Positions 7,369 through 15,373 of a stretch of DNA of 64,000 bases are shown in pieces. Numbering within the stretch: position 1 is the first letter of the stretch; each line of letters begins with the position of its first letter. Origin of the DNA: Amycolatopsis nigrescens CSC17Ta-90 (GTDB taxonomy: Bacteria > Actinomycetota > Actinomycetes > Mycobacteriales > Pseudonocardiaceae). The notes beneath the pieces were generated by a model, which worked only from the letters and a program-made list of their open reading frames with translations, made no database searches and was not told the DNA's origin. The DNA is taken from assembly GCF_000384315.1 (NCBI RefSeq), contig NZ_ARVW01000001.1, positions 6,138,157 to 6,202,156 on the forward strand, in the 5' to 3' direction. A program made the translations under genes and the position numbers.

Positions 7369-8529
7369 TTAGGTGGCGGCGGTGTAGGAGTGGGCGCCGG
7401 TACCAGCGAGCTGCCCGCCCTGGACGATCAGGTACTCGTCCCGGATCGGGCGCCCGTCGAACCAGCACTCCAGGATCTCCCTGGTGCCCGCCGCGTACCT
7501 GGCCTGCGCGGACAGCGTCGAACCGGACACGTGCGGGGTCATCCCGTGGTTCGGCATGGTGCGCCACGGGTGATCCGCCGGGGCGGGCTGCGGGAACCAG
7601 ACGTCACCGGCGTAACCGGCGAGCCGCCCGCTCTCCAGCGCCCGCACGACCGCGTCCCGGTCGACGATCTTGCCGCGCGCGGTGTTCACCAGGTAGGTGC
7701 CGCGCTTCATGCTGCCGAGCAGCTCGTCGTCGAACAGGTTCTCGGTCTCCGGGTGCAGCGGCGCGTTGATGGTGACCACGTCGCAGCCGGGCACCATCTC
7801 CCGCGGGCTGGCGTGGAAGGTGAGCCCGAGCTCCGCTTCGACCTCGGCCGGCAGCCGGTGCTTGTCGGTGTAGTGCAGGTGCACGTCGAAGGGCTTGAGC
7901 CGGCGCAGCACGGCCAGCCCGATCCGCCCGGCTCCCACCGTGCCAACGTGCATGCCTTCGAGGTCGTACGAGCGGGTCACGCAGTCGGCGATGTTCCAGC
8001 CACCGTCGACCACCCACTGATAAGACGGGAGGTAGTTGCGGACCAGCGACAGAATCATCATGGAAACGTGTTCCGCGACGCTGATGCTGTTGCAGTAGGT
8101 GACCTCGGCGACGGTGACTCCGTGTTCGATCGCGGCCGACAGATCGACGTGGTCGGAACCGATTCCGGCGGTGATCGCCAATTTCAGGTTCGGCGCCTTC
8201 GCGATCCTTTCCGCGGTCAGGTAAGCGGGCCAGAACGGTTGCGAAATGACCACTTCGGCGTCGTGGAGGTGCCGGTCGAGAACCGAGCCGTCGCCGTCCT
8301 TGTCCGAGGTCACCACCAGCTCGTGGCCGTGGGACTCCAGGAAGTTCCGCAGCCCCAGCTCGCCGGAAACGCTGCCGAGCAGCTCGCCGGGGGTGAAGTC
8401 GATCCCCTGCGGAGTCGGCAGGGTCTGCCCGCCGGGATACCGGTCCAGGTGCGGGAGATCATCCCTGGCGTAGGTCTTCGGACGTCCGTCCACCGGGTCG
8501 TCGTAGAGCACGCAGACGATTTTCGACAT
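7369..8529 (-). CDS. fdh: NAD-dependent formate dehydrogenase
   Basis: 386 residues of the D-2-hydroxyacid dehydrogenase superfamily, formate dehydrogenase branch. It has the extended N-terminal part (VLYDDPVDG), ISQPFWPAYLT near 95-104, the NAD motif VGAGRIG (198-204) and an aspartate selecting NAD over NADP (D222). R285 and H333 match Arg284 and His332 of the Pseudomonas sp. 101 enzyme. Reaction: formate + NAD+ to CO2 + NADH, in the cytosol. This fits oxidation of the formate released by Frc in the neighbouring operon. It is transcribed separately, convergent with LysR. The ATG at 8529 begins the conserved N-terminus. Confidence 0.93.
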   Translation of the reverse strand: MSKIVCVLYDDPVDGRPKTYARDDLPHLDRYPGGQTLPTPQGIDFTPGELLGSVSGELGLRNFLESHGHELVVTSDKDGDGSVLDRHLHDAEVVISQPFWPAYLTAERIAKAPNLKLAITAGIGSDHVDLSAAIEHGVTVAEVTYCNSISVAEHVSMMILSLVRNYLPSYQWVVDGGWNIADCVTRSYDLEGMHVGTVGAGRIGLAVLRRLKPFDVHLHYTDKHRLPAEVEAELGLTFHASPREMVPGCDVVTINAPLHPETENLFDDELLGSMKRGTYLVNTARGKIVDRDAVVRALESGRLAGYAGDVWFPQPAPADHPWRTMPNHGMTPHVSGSTLSAQARYAAGTREILECWFDGRPIRDEYLIVQGGQLAGTGAHSYTAAT

Positions 8530-8555
8530 GGCTGAGCACCACTTTCGATCGCGGG

Positions 8556-8591
8556 AAGTGTTTTCGTGCCATCAGCTGATGGTGAACACTT
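8556..8591. promoter_or_regulatory. Dyad between DUF349 gene and formate dehydrogenase
   Basis: A perfect 14-bp palindrome CCATCAGCTGATGG (8569-8582) is flanked by the outer arms AAGTGTT (8556-8562) and AACACTT (8585-8591). It lies 27 bp upstream of the fdh start. It could be an operator for fdh or the terminator of the DUF349 gene; sequence alone does not decide. Confidence 0.4.
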
Positions 8592-8659
8592 TTCTCCGCT
8601 CGCTCACCCGCGTCAAAGTCAAGCTGCTGACCGCGTCATAAGCCGTGCCTATCGCGCGG

Positions 8660-9982
8660 TCACCGGTCGGCGATCGCGTTCTCCGCGGTGACCATCCACT
8701 CCCGCCACTGCGCGGCCTGCTCGTCGGCCTTCTTCGCACGTCGTTCGTCGCCGGCGGCGCGGGCCTTGGCGGCCTGTGCCTCGAACTGCTCGACCCGCTC
8801 GCGGAACTGGGCCGCCCGTGCCTGTGCCTCCGGGTCGGTCCGGCGCCACTTGCTGTCCTCCGCGGCCCGGATCCGGTCCTGCACGGCCTTGAGCCTGCCG
8901 TCCAGCTCGCGGATCCGCTCACGCGGCACCTTGCCGACCTCGTCCCAGGTCTCCTGGATCCGGCGCAGCTGGGACTTGGCCGCCTCCAGGTTGACCGCCG
9001 GGTCGATCTTCTCGGCGTCGATCAGCAGCTCTTCCTTCTTGGCCGCGTTCTCGGTGAACTCGGCGTCCCGCTCGGAGAAGGCCGCCGACCGGCGGGCGAA
9101 GAACCGGTCCTGGGCGCCGCGGAAACGCTGCCAGAGCGCCTCGTCGCTGTCCTTCGGCGCGCGCCCTGCCGCCTTCCACTCGCCCATCAGCTCCTTGTAC
9201 CGGCCCGCGGTCGGCCCCCAGTCCGAGGATTCCACCAGCGACTCGGCCTCGGCGATCAGCTCCTCCTTGCGAGCCTTCGCGCCGGCGCGCTGCTTGTCCA
9301 ACTCGGCGAAGTGCGAGCCGCGCCGCCGGTTGAAGGCCTCACGGGCCTTGGAGAACCGCTTCCACAGCTCGTCGTCGGTCTTGCGGTCGACCCCCTTGAT
9401 GGTCTTCCACTCGTCCAGGATGGCGCGCAGCCGGTCGCCGGCCACCTTCCACTGGGTCGACTCGGCGGCGATCTTCTCCGCCTCCTCGGCCAGCGTCTGC
9501 TTGCGCGCGACCGCGGCGGACCTGGCCTCCTCGCGCTCCTGCCTGGCACTGGCCAGTGCGCTCTCCGCGTGCCCGATGACCTGCCGGACGCGGGCTTCCA
9601 GCGAGGCGAGGTCGCCGACCACGGCGGCGTCGGCGAGGCCGTCGCGGAGCTGGGTGGCGCTGGCCAGCGCGTGCTTCGGGTCGCCAGCCCCGGAGGCCAG
9701 CCTGGTCTCCAGCAGCTCCACCTCGGTGCGCAGGTCGTCGAACCTGCGGGCGAAGTGGAGCAGCCCTTCGTCCGGGGTGCCGGCCTGCCATACCCCGACC
9801 GTGCGTTCCCCGTCGGCGGTGCGTACGTAGACGGTGCCCTCGTCGTCCACCCGTCCCCACCTCGACGGGTTCGGCTCGGCGGGAGGCACCGGCGGTGCGC
9901 CGTGCCCCGCGGTGGCGTGCGCGTGCGGCACCGGGTGCGGCGCCGGGGTGACGGCGCCGTTGTCTGTGGTCTCGTCGGCCAT
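8660..9982 (-). CDS. DUF349 domain-containing coiled-coil protein
   Basis: 440 residues. A Pro/Ala/His-rich N-terminal 45 residues is followed by repeated helical DUF349 units, recognisable by recurring W-K/R..G..., as in QWKVAGDRLRAILDEWK, WGPTAGRYKELMGEWKAAG and DEALWQRFRGAQDRFFARR. The remainder is charged coiled coil to the C-terminus. DUF349 proteins are cytosolic; their biochemical role is not established. The ATG at 9982 is chosen because the reading frame before it lacks the domain and shows poor coding character. A GC-rich palindrome lies upstream at 10022-10040. It is transcribed divergently from miaA. Function cannot be assigned. Confidence 0.85.
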   Translation of the reverse strand: MADETTDNGAVTPAPHPVPHAHATAGHGAPPVPPAEPNPSRWGRVDDEGTVYVRTADGERTVGVWQAGTPDEGLLHFARRFDDLRTEVELLETRLASGAGDPKHALASATQLRDGLADAAVVGDLASLEARVRQVIGHAESALASARQEREEARSAAVARKQTLAEEAEKIAAESTQWKVAGDRLRAILDEWKTIKGVDRKTDDELWKRFSKAREAFNRRRGSHFAELDKQRAGAKARKEELIAEAESLVESSDWGPTAGRYKELMGEWKAAGRAPKDSDEALWQRFRGAQDRFFARRSAAFSERDAEFTENAAKKEELLIDAEKIDPAVNLEAAKSQLRRIQETWDEVGKVPRERIRELDGRLKAVQDRIRAAEDSKWRRTDPEAQARAAQFRERVEQFEAQAAKARAAGDERRAKKADEQAAQWREWMVTAENAIADR

Positions 9983-10021
9983 CGCAGGCTCCTTATCGCC
10001 TGTCGGCCCGCCGGGGCGGGC

Positions 10022-10040
10022 GCCCCACCAGTGGTGGGGC
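10022..10040. promoter_or_regulatory. Palindrome in the DUF349 upstream region
   Basis: GCCCCACCAGTGGTGGGGC is a 19-base near-perfect palindrome 40 bp upstream of the DUF349 start, in the 245-bp gap to miaA. It could be a 5'-leader hairpin or an operator. No other feature was recognised in that gap besides the miaA start region. Confidence 0.3.
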
Positions 10041-10227
10041 CGGGTCTTGCGGGTGCTCGGGTCGGGCAGGCTCGTCAAGCCTCTTGCCGCATTCAAGCAG
10101 TTCAGCGTGGCTCGTGGTACTCGCTTGGGCAACTGGAGCGGGTGATCCTACTGCCAGTGACCTCCTCCAGTCCCGCTCCGGACCTTGACCAGGGCTTCGG
10201 AGGTGACGCCGGGTAGCCTCGACCAGC

Positions 10228-11157
10228 GTGATCACGCCCGTGCCAGGTGGCAGCCAGTGCAAGCCGGTCGCGGTGGTGGGACCGACCGCCACCGGCAAGT
10301 CCGAGCTGGCCGTGGCGGTGGCCGCCGAGCTGGGCGGCGAGGTGATCAACGCGGACGCCATGCAGCTCTACCGCGGGATGGACATCGGCACCGCGAAGGT
10401 GACCGCCGAGCAGACGCGGGGGATCCCGCACCACCTGCTGGACGTGCTGGAGGTGACCGAGACCGCGTCGGTGGCCGCCTACCAGCGCCACGCCAGGGCC
10501 GAGCTGGAGCGGCTGCTGGCGGCCGGCCGGGTGCCGGTGCTCGCGGGCGGGTCCGGGCTGTACGTCCAGGCCGTGCTGGACGACCTGCGGTTCCCCGGTA
10601 CCGACCCCGAGGTGCGGGCCAGGCTGGATGCGGAGGCTGGCGAGCTCGGTGCCGCGGCCCTGCACGCCAGGCTGGCGGAGCTGGACCCGGCGGCCGCGAT
10701 CGCCGTGCTGCCCTCCAACGTCCGCCGGATCGTCCGCGCGCTGGAGGTCATCGAGATCACCGGCGAGCCGTTCTCGGCGAACCTGCCCGAACCGGGGCCG
10801 CCGCGGTACGGCACCGTGCTGATCGGGGTGGACCGCGAGGTGGCCGAACTGGACCGGCGGGTGGACCTGCGGGTCGAGCGGATGTTCGCGGCCGGGTTGG
10901 TGGACGAGGTGCGGGAACTGGTCGGCCGCGGCCTTCGCGAGGGGAAGACGGCGTCCAGGGCGCTCGGCTACCAGCAGGTGCTCGCCGAGCTGGACGGCGA
11001 CCGGGATTTCGCCGCGGCCGCGGCGGCCACCGCGCAGGCGACCCGGCGGTTCGTCCGCAGGCAGCGGTCGTGGTTCCGCCGGGACACCAGGATCCGGTGG
11101 TTCGACGGTGCCGGCGATGGGCTGGCCGAGCAGGTGCTCACCTACCTGGCCCCGTAG
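10228..11157 (+). CDS. miaA: tRNA dimethylallyltransferase MiaA
   Basis: 309 residues. The P-loop is GPTATGKS (18-25), followed by the family signatures INADAMQLYRGMDIGTAK and GIPHHLLD, AGGSGLY in the middle, and the C-terminal RFVRRQRSWFRRD. It transfers dimethylallyl from DMAPP to N6 of A37 in tRNAs reading UNN codons. The GTG start has a possible -10 (TAGCCT) eight bases upstream and could be leaderless. dapF follows after 10 nt, an arrangement common in actinobacteria with hflX close by. Length is standard for the family. Confidence 0.95.
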   Translation: MITPVPGGSQCKPVAVVGPTATGKSELAVAVAAELGGEVINADAMQLYRGMDIGTAKVTAEQTRGIPHHLLDVLEVTETASVAAYQRHARAELERLLAAGRVPVLAGGSGLYVQAVLDDLRFPGTDPEVRARLDAEAGELGAAALHARLAELDPAAAIAVLPSNVRRIVRALEVIEITGEPFSANLPEPGPPRYGTVLIGVDREVAELDRRVDLRVERMFAAGLVDEVRELVGRGLREGKTASRALGYQQVLAELDGDRDFAAAAAATAQATRRFVRRQRSWFRRDTRIRWFDGAGDGLAEQVLTYLAP

Positions 11158-11167
11158 CCTGTCGCAC

Positions 11168-11998
11168 ATGGGTGGCATCGAGTTCCTCAAGGGGCACGGC
11201 ACGCAGAACGACTTCGTGCTGCTGCCCGACCCGGACGGCCGGGTCGAGCTGACGCCGGAGCGGGTCGCCGCGCTGTGCGACCGGCGGCGCGGGCTCGGTG
11301 CGGACGGGGTGCTGCGGGTGGTGCGCACGGCGGCCGCCGGGCAACCTGCGGAAGGTTCCGCCGGCGAGTGGTTCATGGACTACCGCAACGCGGACGGCTC
11401 GCTCGCCGAGATGTGCGGCAACGGGGCGCGGGTGTTCGCCAGGTACCTGGTGGAAGCGGGCTGGGTGGCCGGCACCGAGTTCGTGATCGGCACCAGGGCA
11501 GGCGACCGGCCGGTGGTGGTGCACCAGGACCGCTCCGTGACCGTCCACATGGGACCCGCGACGATCATCGGCAGCTCGGTCACCAGGGTGTCGGGCCGGG
11601 GTTTCTCCGGGGTTGCGGTGGACGTCGGCAACCCGCATCTGGTGTCTACTGTGGACGGTGACCTGGACGGGCTGGACCTGAGCCGGGCGCCGGGGTTCGA
11701 CGAGGACTTCTTCCCGCACGGGGTGAACCTGGAGTTCATCCAGCAGATCGACGAGGACGCGCTGCGGATGCGGGTGTACGAGCGCGGCGTCGGCGAGACC
11801 AGGGCCTGCGGCACCGGCACCGTCGCGGCCGTGGCCGCCGCACTGCACGTGGCCGGTACCGACTCCGGCGCCGCCACCGTGACCGTTCCCGGTGGCACGG
11901 TCCGGGTCACGGTGGAGCGCGGTGCCACCACGCTGACCGGCCCGGCGGTGATCGTGGCCAGGGGCGAGCTGGACGAGGACTGGTGGTCCGGCAGCTAG
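11168..11998 (+). CDS. dapF: Diaminopimelate epimerase DapF
   Basis: 276 residues with the two catalytic cysteines in context: EMCGNGARVF (C83) and ETRACGTGT (C214). The N-terminal FLKGHGTQNDF and GLGADGVL are typical. It interconverts LL- and meso-diaminopimelate for lysine and peptidoglycan synthesis. The ATG at 11168 starts the conserved N-terminus, and TAGCCT seven bases before it suggests leaderless transcription from its own promoter inside the miaA end, besides read-through. It converges on the MFS gene, leaving only 10 bp. Confidence 0.96.
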   Translation: MGGIEFLKGHGTQNDFVLLPDPDGRVELTPERVAALCDRRRGLGADGVLRVVRTAAAGQPAEGSAGEWFMDYRNADGSLAEMCGNGARVFARYLVEAGWVAGTEFVIGTRAGDRPVVVHQDRSVTVHMGPATIIGSSVTRVSGRGFSGVAVDVGNPHLVSTVDGDLDGLDLSRAPGFDEDFFPHGVNLEFIQQIDEDALRMRVYERGVGETRACGTGTVAAVAAALHVAGTDSGAATVTVPGGTVRVTVERGATTLTGPAVIVARGELDEDWWSGS

Positions 11999-12008
11999 CA
12001 CCGGCCGG

Positions 12009-13283
12009 TCAGGTTCCTTTCTCCGCTTCGGCAGGCGGACGGGACGGCTCCGAAGACGTGACAGGCAGGTCCCGCATTCCCCGCAACGGGGACAGCAGCA
12101 GTGCCGCCGCCCCTGCCGCAATCCCGGCCCCGGACAGCCACAGCGTGCCGCGCAGGCCGGCCAGCTCACCGAGCGCGCCACCGGCCAGGCTGCCCAGCGG
12201 CAGCACGCCCCAGACCACGAACCGCACGCTGGCGTTCATCCGGCCGAGCAGCCGGTCCGGGCAGATGCTCTGCCGGAAGCTCACCTGCGCGATGTTGTAG
12301 ACCACCACCCCGTAGCCGAACACGGCCAGCCCCAGCGCGGCGAGGCCGACCCGCCAGCCCGGCGCGGCCAGCGGCACCAGCAGCTGCGCCGGCCAGGTCA
12401 GCAGCGGGACCACCCAGATCGCGCGGGCCTGGCCGATCCGGCGGGCCAGCATGCCGCCGGTCAGCGCGCCGAGCACGCCACCGCCGCCGCCGATGCTCAG
12501 CACGGTGCCGACACCGGCCGGGGACAGGCCGAGCTCGCGGGTGAAGAACAGGATCTGCACCGCGGTGACCATGCCGTTGGTGAGGTTCGCGACGGCGGTG
12601 GTGATGGTGATCGCCCGCAGTGCCGGGGTGCCGAATACGAACCGCAGCCCTTCGCGGATGTCGGCCACCATCCCGCCGGCCCGGCGCGGCGCCGGTTCGG
12701 GGTCGGGCGCGCGGATCCGCCACAGGCACAGCGCGGACGCGAGATAGCCGGTGCCGGTGACCAGCACCGCGTTCGCCGCGCCGGCGAGCTGGGTCAGCGC
12801 GCCGCCGGCACCGGGGCCGACCACCTGCGCCACCGACTGGCTCGCCTGCAGCCGCGCGTTGCCCGCGATGAGCTGGTCCCGTCGCACCAGGGTGGGCAGG
12901 TACGACTGGTACGCCACGTCGAAGAACAGGGTGCCCGCGCTGACCAGCAGGGCGACCACGACCAGCTGGGCCAGCGTCAGCACGCCGAGCCACCAGGCCA
13001 CCGGCACGCTGAACAGCATCGCGGCGCGCAGCAGGTCCGCGCGCAGCATCAGCCGCTTCCGGCGCATCCGGTCCACCCAGACCCCGGCGGGCAGCCCGAG
13101 CACCAGGAAGGCCGCGTGCTCGGCGGCGCCGAGCAGCCCCATCTCGAGCGGGGACGCGGCCAACACGGTGGCCGCGAGCAGGGGCAGCACGGTGTGCCCG
13201 ACGAAGGCACCGGTCTGGCTGGCCGTGTCACCGGCCCACAGCCGGCGGAAATCCTGATGGCGCCACAGGGAGTCCTTGTGCAC
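12009..13283 (-). CDS. MFS transporter (drug/siderophore-exporter type)
   Basis: About 424 residues with roughly 12 hydrophobic segments and the MFS loop motif GVWVDRMRRKRLM after TM2, typical of the MFS_3/enterobactin-exporter-like group. An inner-membrane, proton-driven efflux role is likely; the substrate is unknown. Two starts are possible: TTG at 13319, whose sequence TTGACA looks like a -35 box, or GTG at 13283, preferred here because it would be placed correctly for a leaderless transcript from that box. The divergent ArsR-like gene and the palindrome between them suggest repression. Confidence 0.85.
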   Translation of the reverse strand: MHKDSLWRHQDFRRLWAGDTASQTGAFVGHTVLPLLAATVLAASPLEMGLLGAAEHAAFLVLGLPAGVWVDRMRRKRLMLRADLLRAAMLFSVPVAWWLGVLTLAQLVVVALLVSAGTLFFDVAYQSYLPTLVRRDQLIAGNARLQASQSVAQVVGPGAGGALTQLAGAANAVLVTGTGYLASALCLWRIRAPDPEPAPRRAGGMVADIREGLRFVFGTPALRAITITTAVANLTNGMVTAVQILFFTRELGLSPAGVGTVLSIGGGGGVLGALTGGMLARRIGQARAIWVVPLLTWPAQLLVPLAAPGWRVGLAALGLAVFGYGVVVYNIAQVSFRQSICPDRLLGRMNASVRFVVWGVLPLGSLAGGALGELAGLRGTLWLSGAGIAAGAAALLLSPLRGMRDLPVTSSEPSRPPAEAEKGT

Positions 13284-13300
13284 GGAGAACAGCCTGATCG

Positions 13301-13324
13301 AGTGATTGGAAAGTGTCAATCACT
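13301..13324. promoter_or_regulatory. Operator-like inverted repeat over the MFS promoter
   Basis: AGTGATTG (13301-13308) and CAATCACT (13317-13324) are perfect reverse complements separated by 8 bp. The minus-strand TTGACA (-35-like) overlaps the right arm. The position between the exporter and an ArsR-like regulator is that of a repressor site controlling both. Confidence 0.6.
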
Positions 13325-13356
13325 TCGGGCCGCTTCGGTGGCCGTACCCTTCGGTG

Positions 13357-13866
13357 ATGCGGCAGCGACGGAAGGCTACCGAGGCGGAGGCACATGCCCT
13401 GGCGTCCGGAATAAGGCTGCGGATCATCCGGTTGACCTATGCGGACGCGCTCACCAACAAGGAGCTGGCGCAGCGGCTCGGCCGGGACCCCGCGACGACC
13501 CTGCACCACGTGCGGAAGCTGGTGGACACCGGCTTCCTGGCCGCGCAGCCGGCCAGGCGGGGCGCCAGGGGCGCCAAGGAGATCCCGTACCTGTCCACCG
13601 GCCTGTCCTGGCAGCTCGGCCTGGACGACCACCAACCGGTGCGCGCCGCCATGCTGGAGGCGTTTCTCGCCGAGGTCGCCGAGATCCCCGAACAGGACTT
13701 CGAAAATCTCGACCAGACCAGGCTGGTGTTGCGGCTCGAACCGGAACAGCGCGTGGAATTCTCCGAACGCCTCGGCGAACTGCTCGAAGAGTTCCTGGCG
13801 AAAGAGTCGCCGGAGCCGGACGCGGAGCGCACGGCGGTTTACTTCGCGCTGTACCCGAGCAGGTAA
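13357..13866 (+). CDS. ArsR-like winged-helix transcriptional regulator
   Basis: 169 residues. The N-terminal winged helix spans about 10-75, with SGIRLRIIRLTYADALTNKEL, a helix-turn-helix QRLGRDPATTLHHVRKL and an ARGAKEIPYL wing. A C-terminal acidic helical part (about 95-169) follows and no metal-binding cysteines are present. It resembles the helix-turn-helix_20 type that represses a divergent exporter. The ATG at 13357 is preferred over 13306, which lies inside the operator-like repeat. Divergent from the MFS transporter gene, its probable target. Confidence 0.82.
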   Translation: MRQRRKATEAEAHALASGIRLRIIRLTYADALTNKELAQRLGRDPATTLHHVRKLVDTGFLAAQPARRGARGAKEIPYLSTGLSWQLGLDDHQPVRAAMLEAFLAEVAEIPEQDFENLDQTRLVLRLEPEQRVEFSERLGELLEEFLAKESPEPDAERTAVYFALYPSR

Positions 13867-13949
13867 ACGGTTCGGTGATCAGGGGTGAATCGTGGGACCA
13901 TGGGGGAAGCGACAGTGGGAAAGGACGGAAGAAACTGACTTACACCGAC

Positions 13950-15353
13950 ATGACCGACGAGGAATTGTCCGTCGGCGAACTGGAACTCGAAGACCGCGCT
14001 TCGCTGCGCCGCGTCGCGGGACTGTCCACCGAGCTCGAGGACATCACCGAGGTCGAGTACCGGCAGCTGCGCCTCGAGCGGGTCGTGCTCGTGGGGGTCT
14101 GGACCGAAGGCACCGCGGAGCAGTCCGCGGCGTCGCTGGCCGAGCTGGCCAGGCTCGCCGAGACGGCGGGCTCCGAGGTACTGGAAGGCCTGGTGCAGCG
14201 GCGGATGAAGCCGGACCCGGCCACCTACATCGGTTCGGGGAAGGTCCGTGAGCTGCTGGACATCGTGCTGGCCACCGGCGCCGACACGGTGATCTGCGAC
14301 GGTGAGCTCTCACCCGGCCAGCTGCGCCAGCTGGAGTCGAAGCTCAAGGTGAAGGTGGTCGACCGGACCGCGCTGATCCTGGACATCTTCGCGCAGCACG
14401 CGCGGTCCAGGGAGGGCAAGGCGCAGGTCGAGCTGGCCCAGCTGCAGTACCTCATCCCGCGGTTGCGCGGCTGGGGTGAGTCGCTGTCCCGCCAGGGCGG
14501 CGGCGGTGGCGGCAACGGCGGCGTCGGCCTGCGCGGTCCCGGTGAAACGAAGCTGGAGACCGATCGCCGGCGGATCAACAAGCGGGTGACCAAGCTGCGC
14601 CGGGAAATCGCCGCGATGGACACCATCCGGGTGACCAAGCGCGGCCGCCGGGTGGCCAACGAGGTGCCGAGCGTCGCGATCGTCGGCTACACCAACGCCG
14701 GCAAGTCCAGCCTGCTCAACGCCATCACCGGCGCGGGCGTGCTGGTCGAGGACGCGTTGTTCGCCACCCTGGACCCGACCACCCGCCGTTCGGCCACCCC
14801 GGACGGGCGTACCTACACGCTGACCGACACCGTCGGTTTCGTGCGGCACCTGCCGCACCAGCTCGTGGACGCCTTCCGGTCCACTTTGGACGAAGCGGCC
14901 GACGCGGACCTGCTGGTGCACGTGGTGGACGGTTCGGACCCGGCGCCGGAGGAGCAGGTCAACGCGGTGCACCAGGTGCTCGCCGAGATCACCCAGCGCC
15001 GCTCGGACCCGTTGCCGCCGGAGCTGATCGTGATCAACAAGTCGGATGCCGCGGACGAGCTTTCGCTGGCCAGGCTCCGGCATGTGCTGCCCCGCGCGGC
15101 GGTGGTGTCCGCACGCAGTGGTGCCGGCATCACCGAACTGGTCGAGGCCATCGCCGAACGGCTGCCGCGGCCGGAGGTCGTGATCGAGGCCGTCGTGCCG
15201 TACACCCGCGGCGAGCTCGTCGCCAGGGTGCACGCGGACGGCGAGATCCTGACCGAGGAGCACGGCGAGCACGGCACCCGGCTGCGGGCCAAGGTGCACC
15301 CGGAGCTGGCCGCCGCGCTGAAGGGCTACGCGGTGGACACGTCACCGGCCTGA
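13950..15353 (+). CDS. hflX: GTPase HflX
   Basis: About 467 residues. The N-terminal HflX domain includes VLVGVWTEGTAEQS, the glycine-rich linker near 183-193 precedes GPGETKLE, and the GTPase domain has P-loop GYTNAGKS (246-253), DTVGF and NKSD. HflX is a ribosome-associated GTPase that splits stalled 70S ribosomes under stress. The start is uncertain: ATG at 13950 has no close Shine-Dalgarno, and a CTG at 13935 with GGAAG just upstream is an alternative. It follows the ArsR gene by 83 bp and precedes a secreted protein gene. Confidence 0.93.
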   Translation: MTDEELSVGELELEDRASLRRVAGLSTELEDITEVEYRQLRLERVVLVGVWTEGTAEQSAASLAELARLAETAGSEVLEGLVQRRMKPDPATYIGSGKVRELLDIVLATGADTVICDGELSPGQLRQLESKLKVKVVDRTALILDIFAQHARSREGKAQVELAQLQYLIPRLRGWGESLSRQGGGGGGNGGVGLRGPGETKLETDRRRINKRVTKLRREIAAMDTIRVTKRGRRVANEVPSVAIVGYTNAGKSSLLNAITGAGVLVEDALFATLDPTTRRSATPDGRTYTLTDTVGFVRHLPHQLVDAFRSTLDEAADADLLVHVVDGSDPAPEEQVNAVHQVLAEITQRRSDPLPPELIVINKSDAADELSLARLRHVLPRAAVVSARSGAGITELVEAIAERLPRPEVVIEAVVPYTRGELVARVHADGEILTEEHGEHGTRLRAKVHPELAAALKGYAVDTSPA

Positions 15354-15373
15354 GGGTCGGTACGGTGAGGAGC

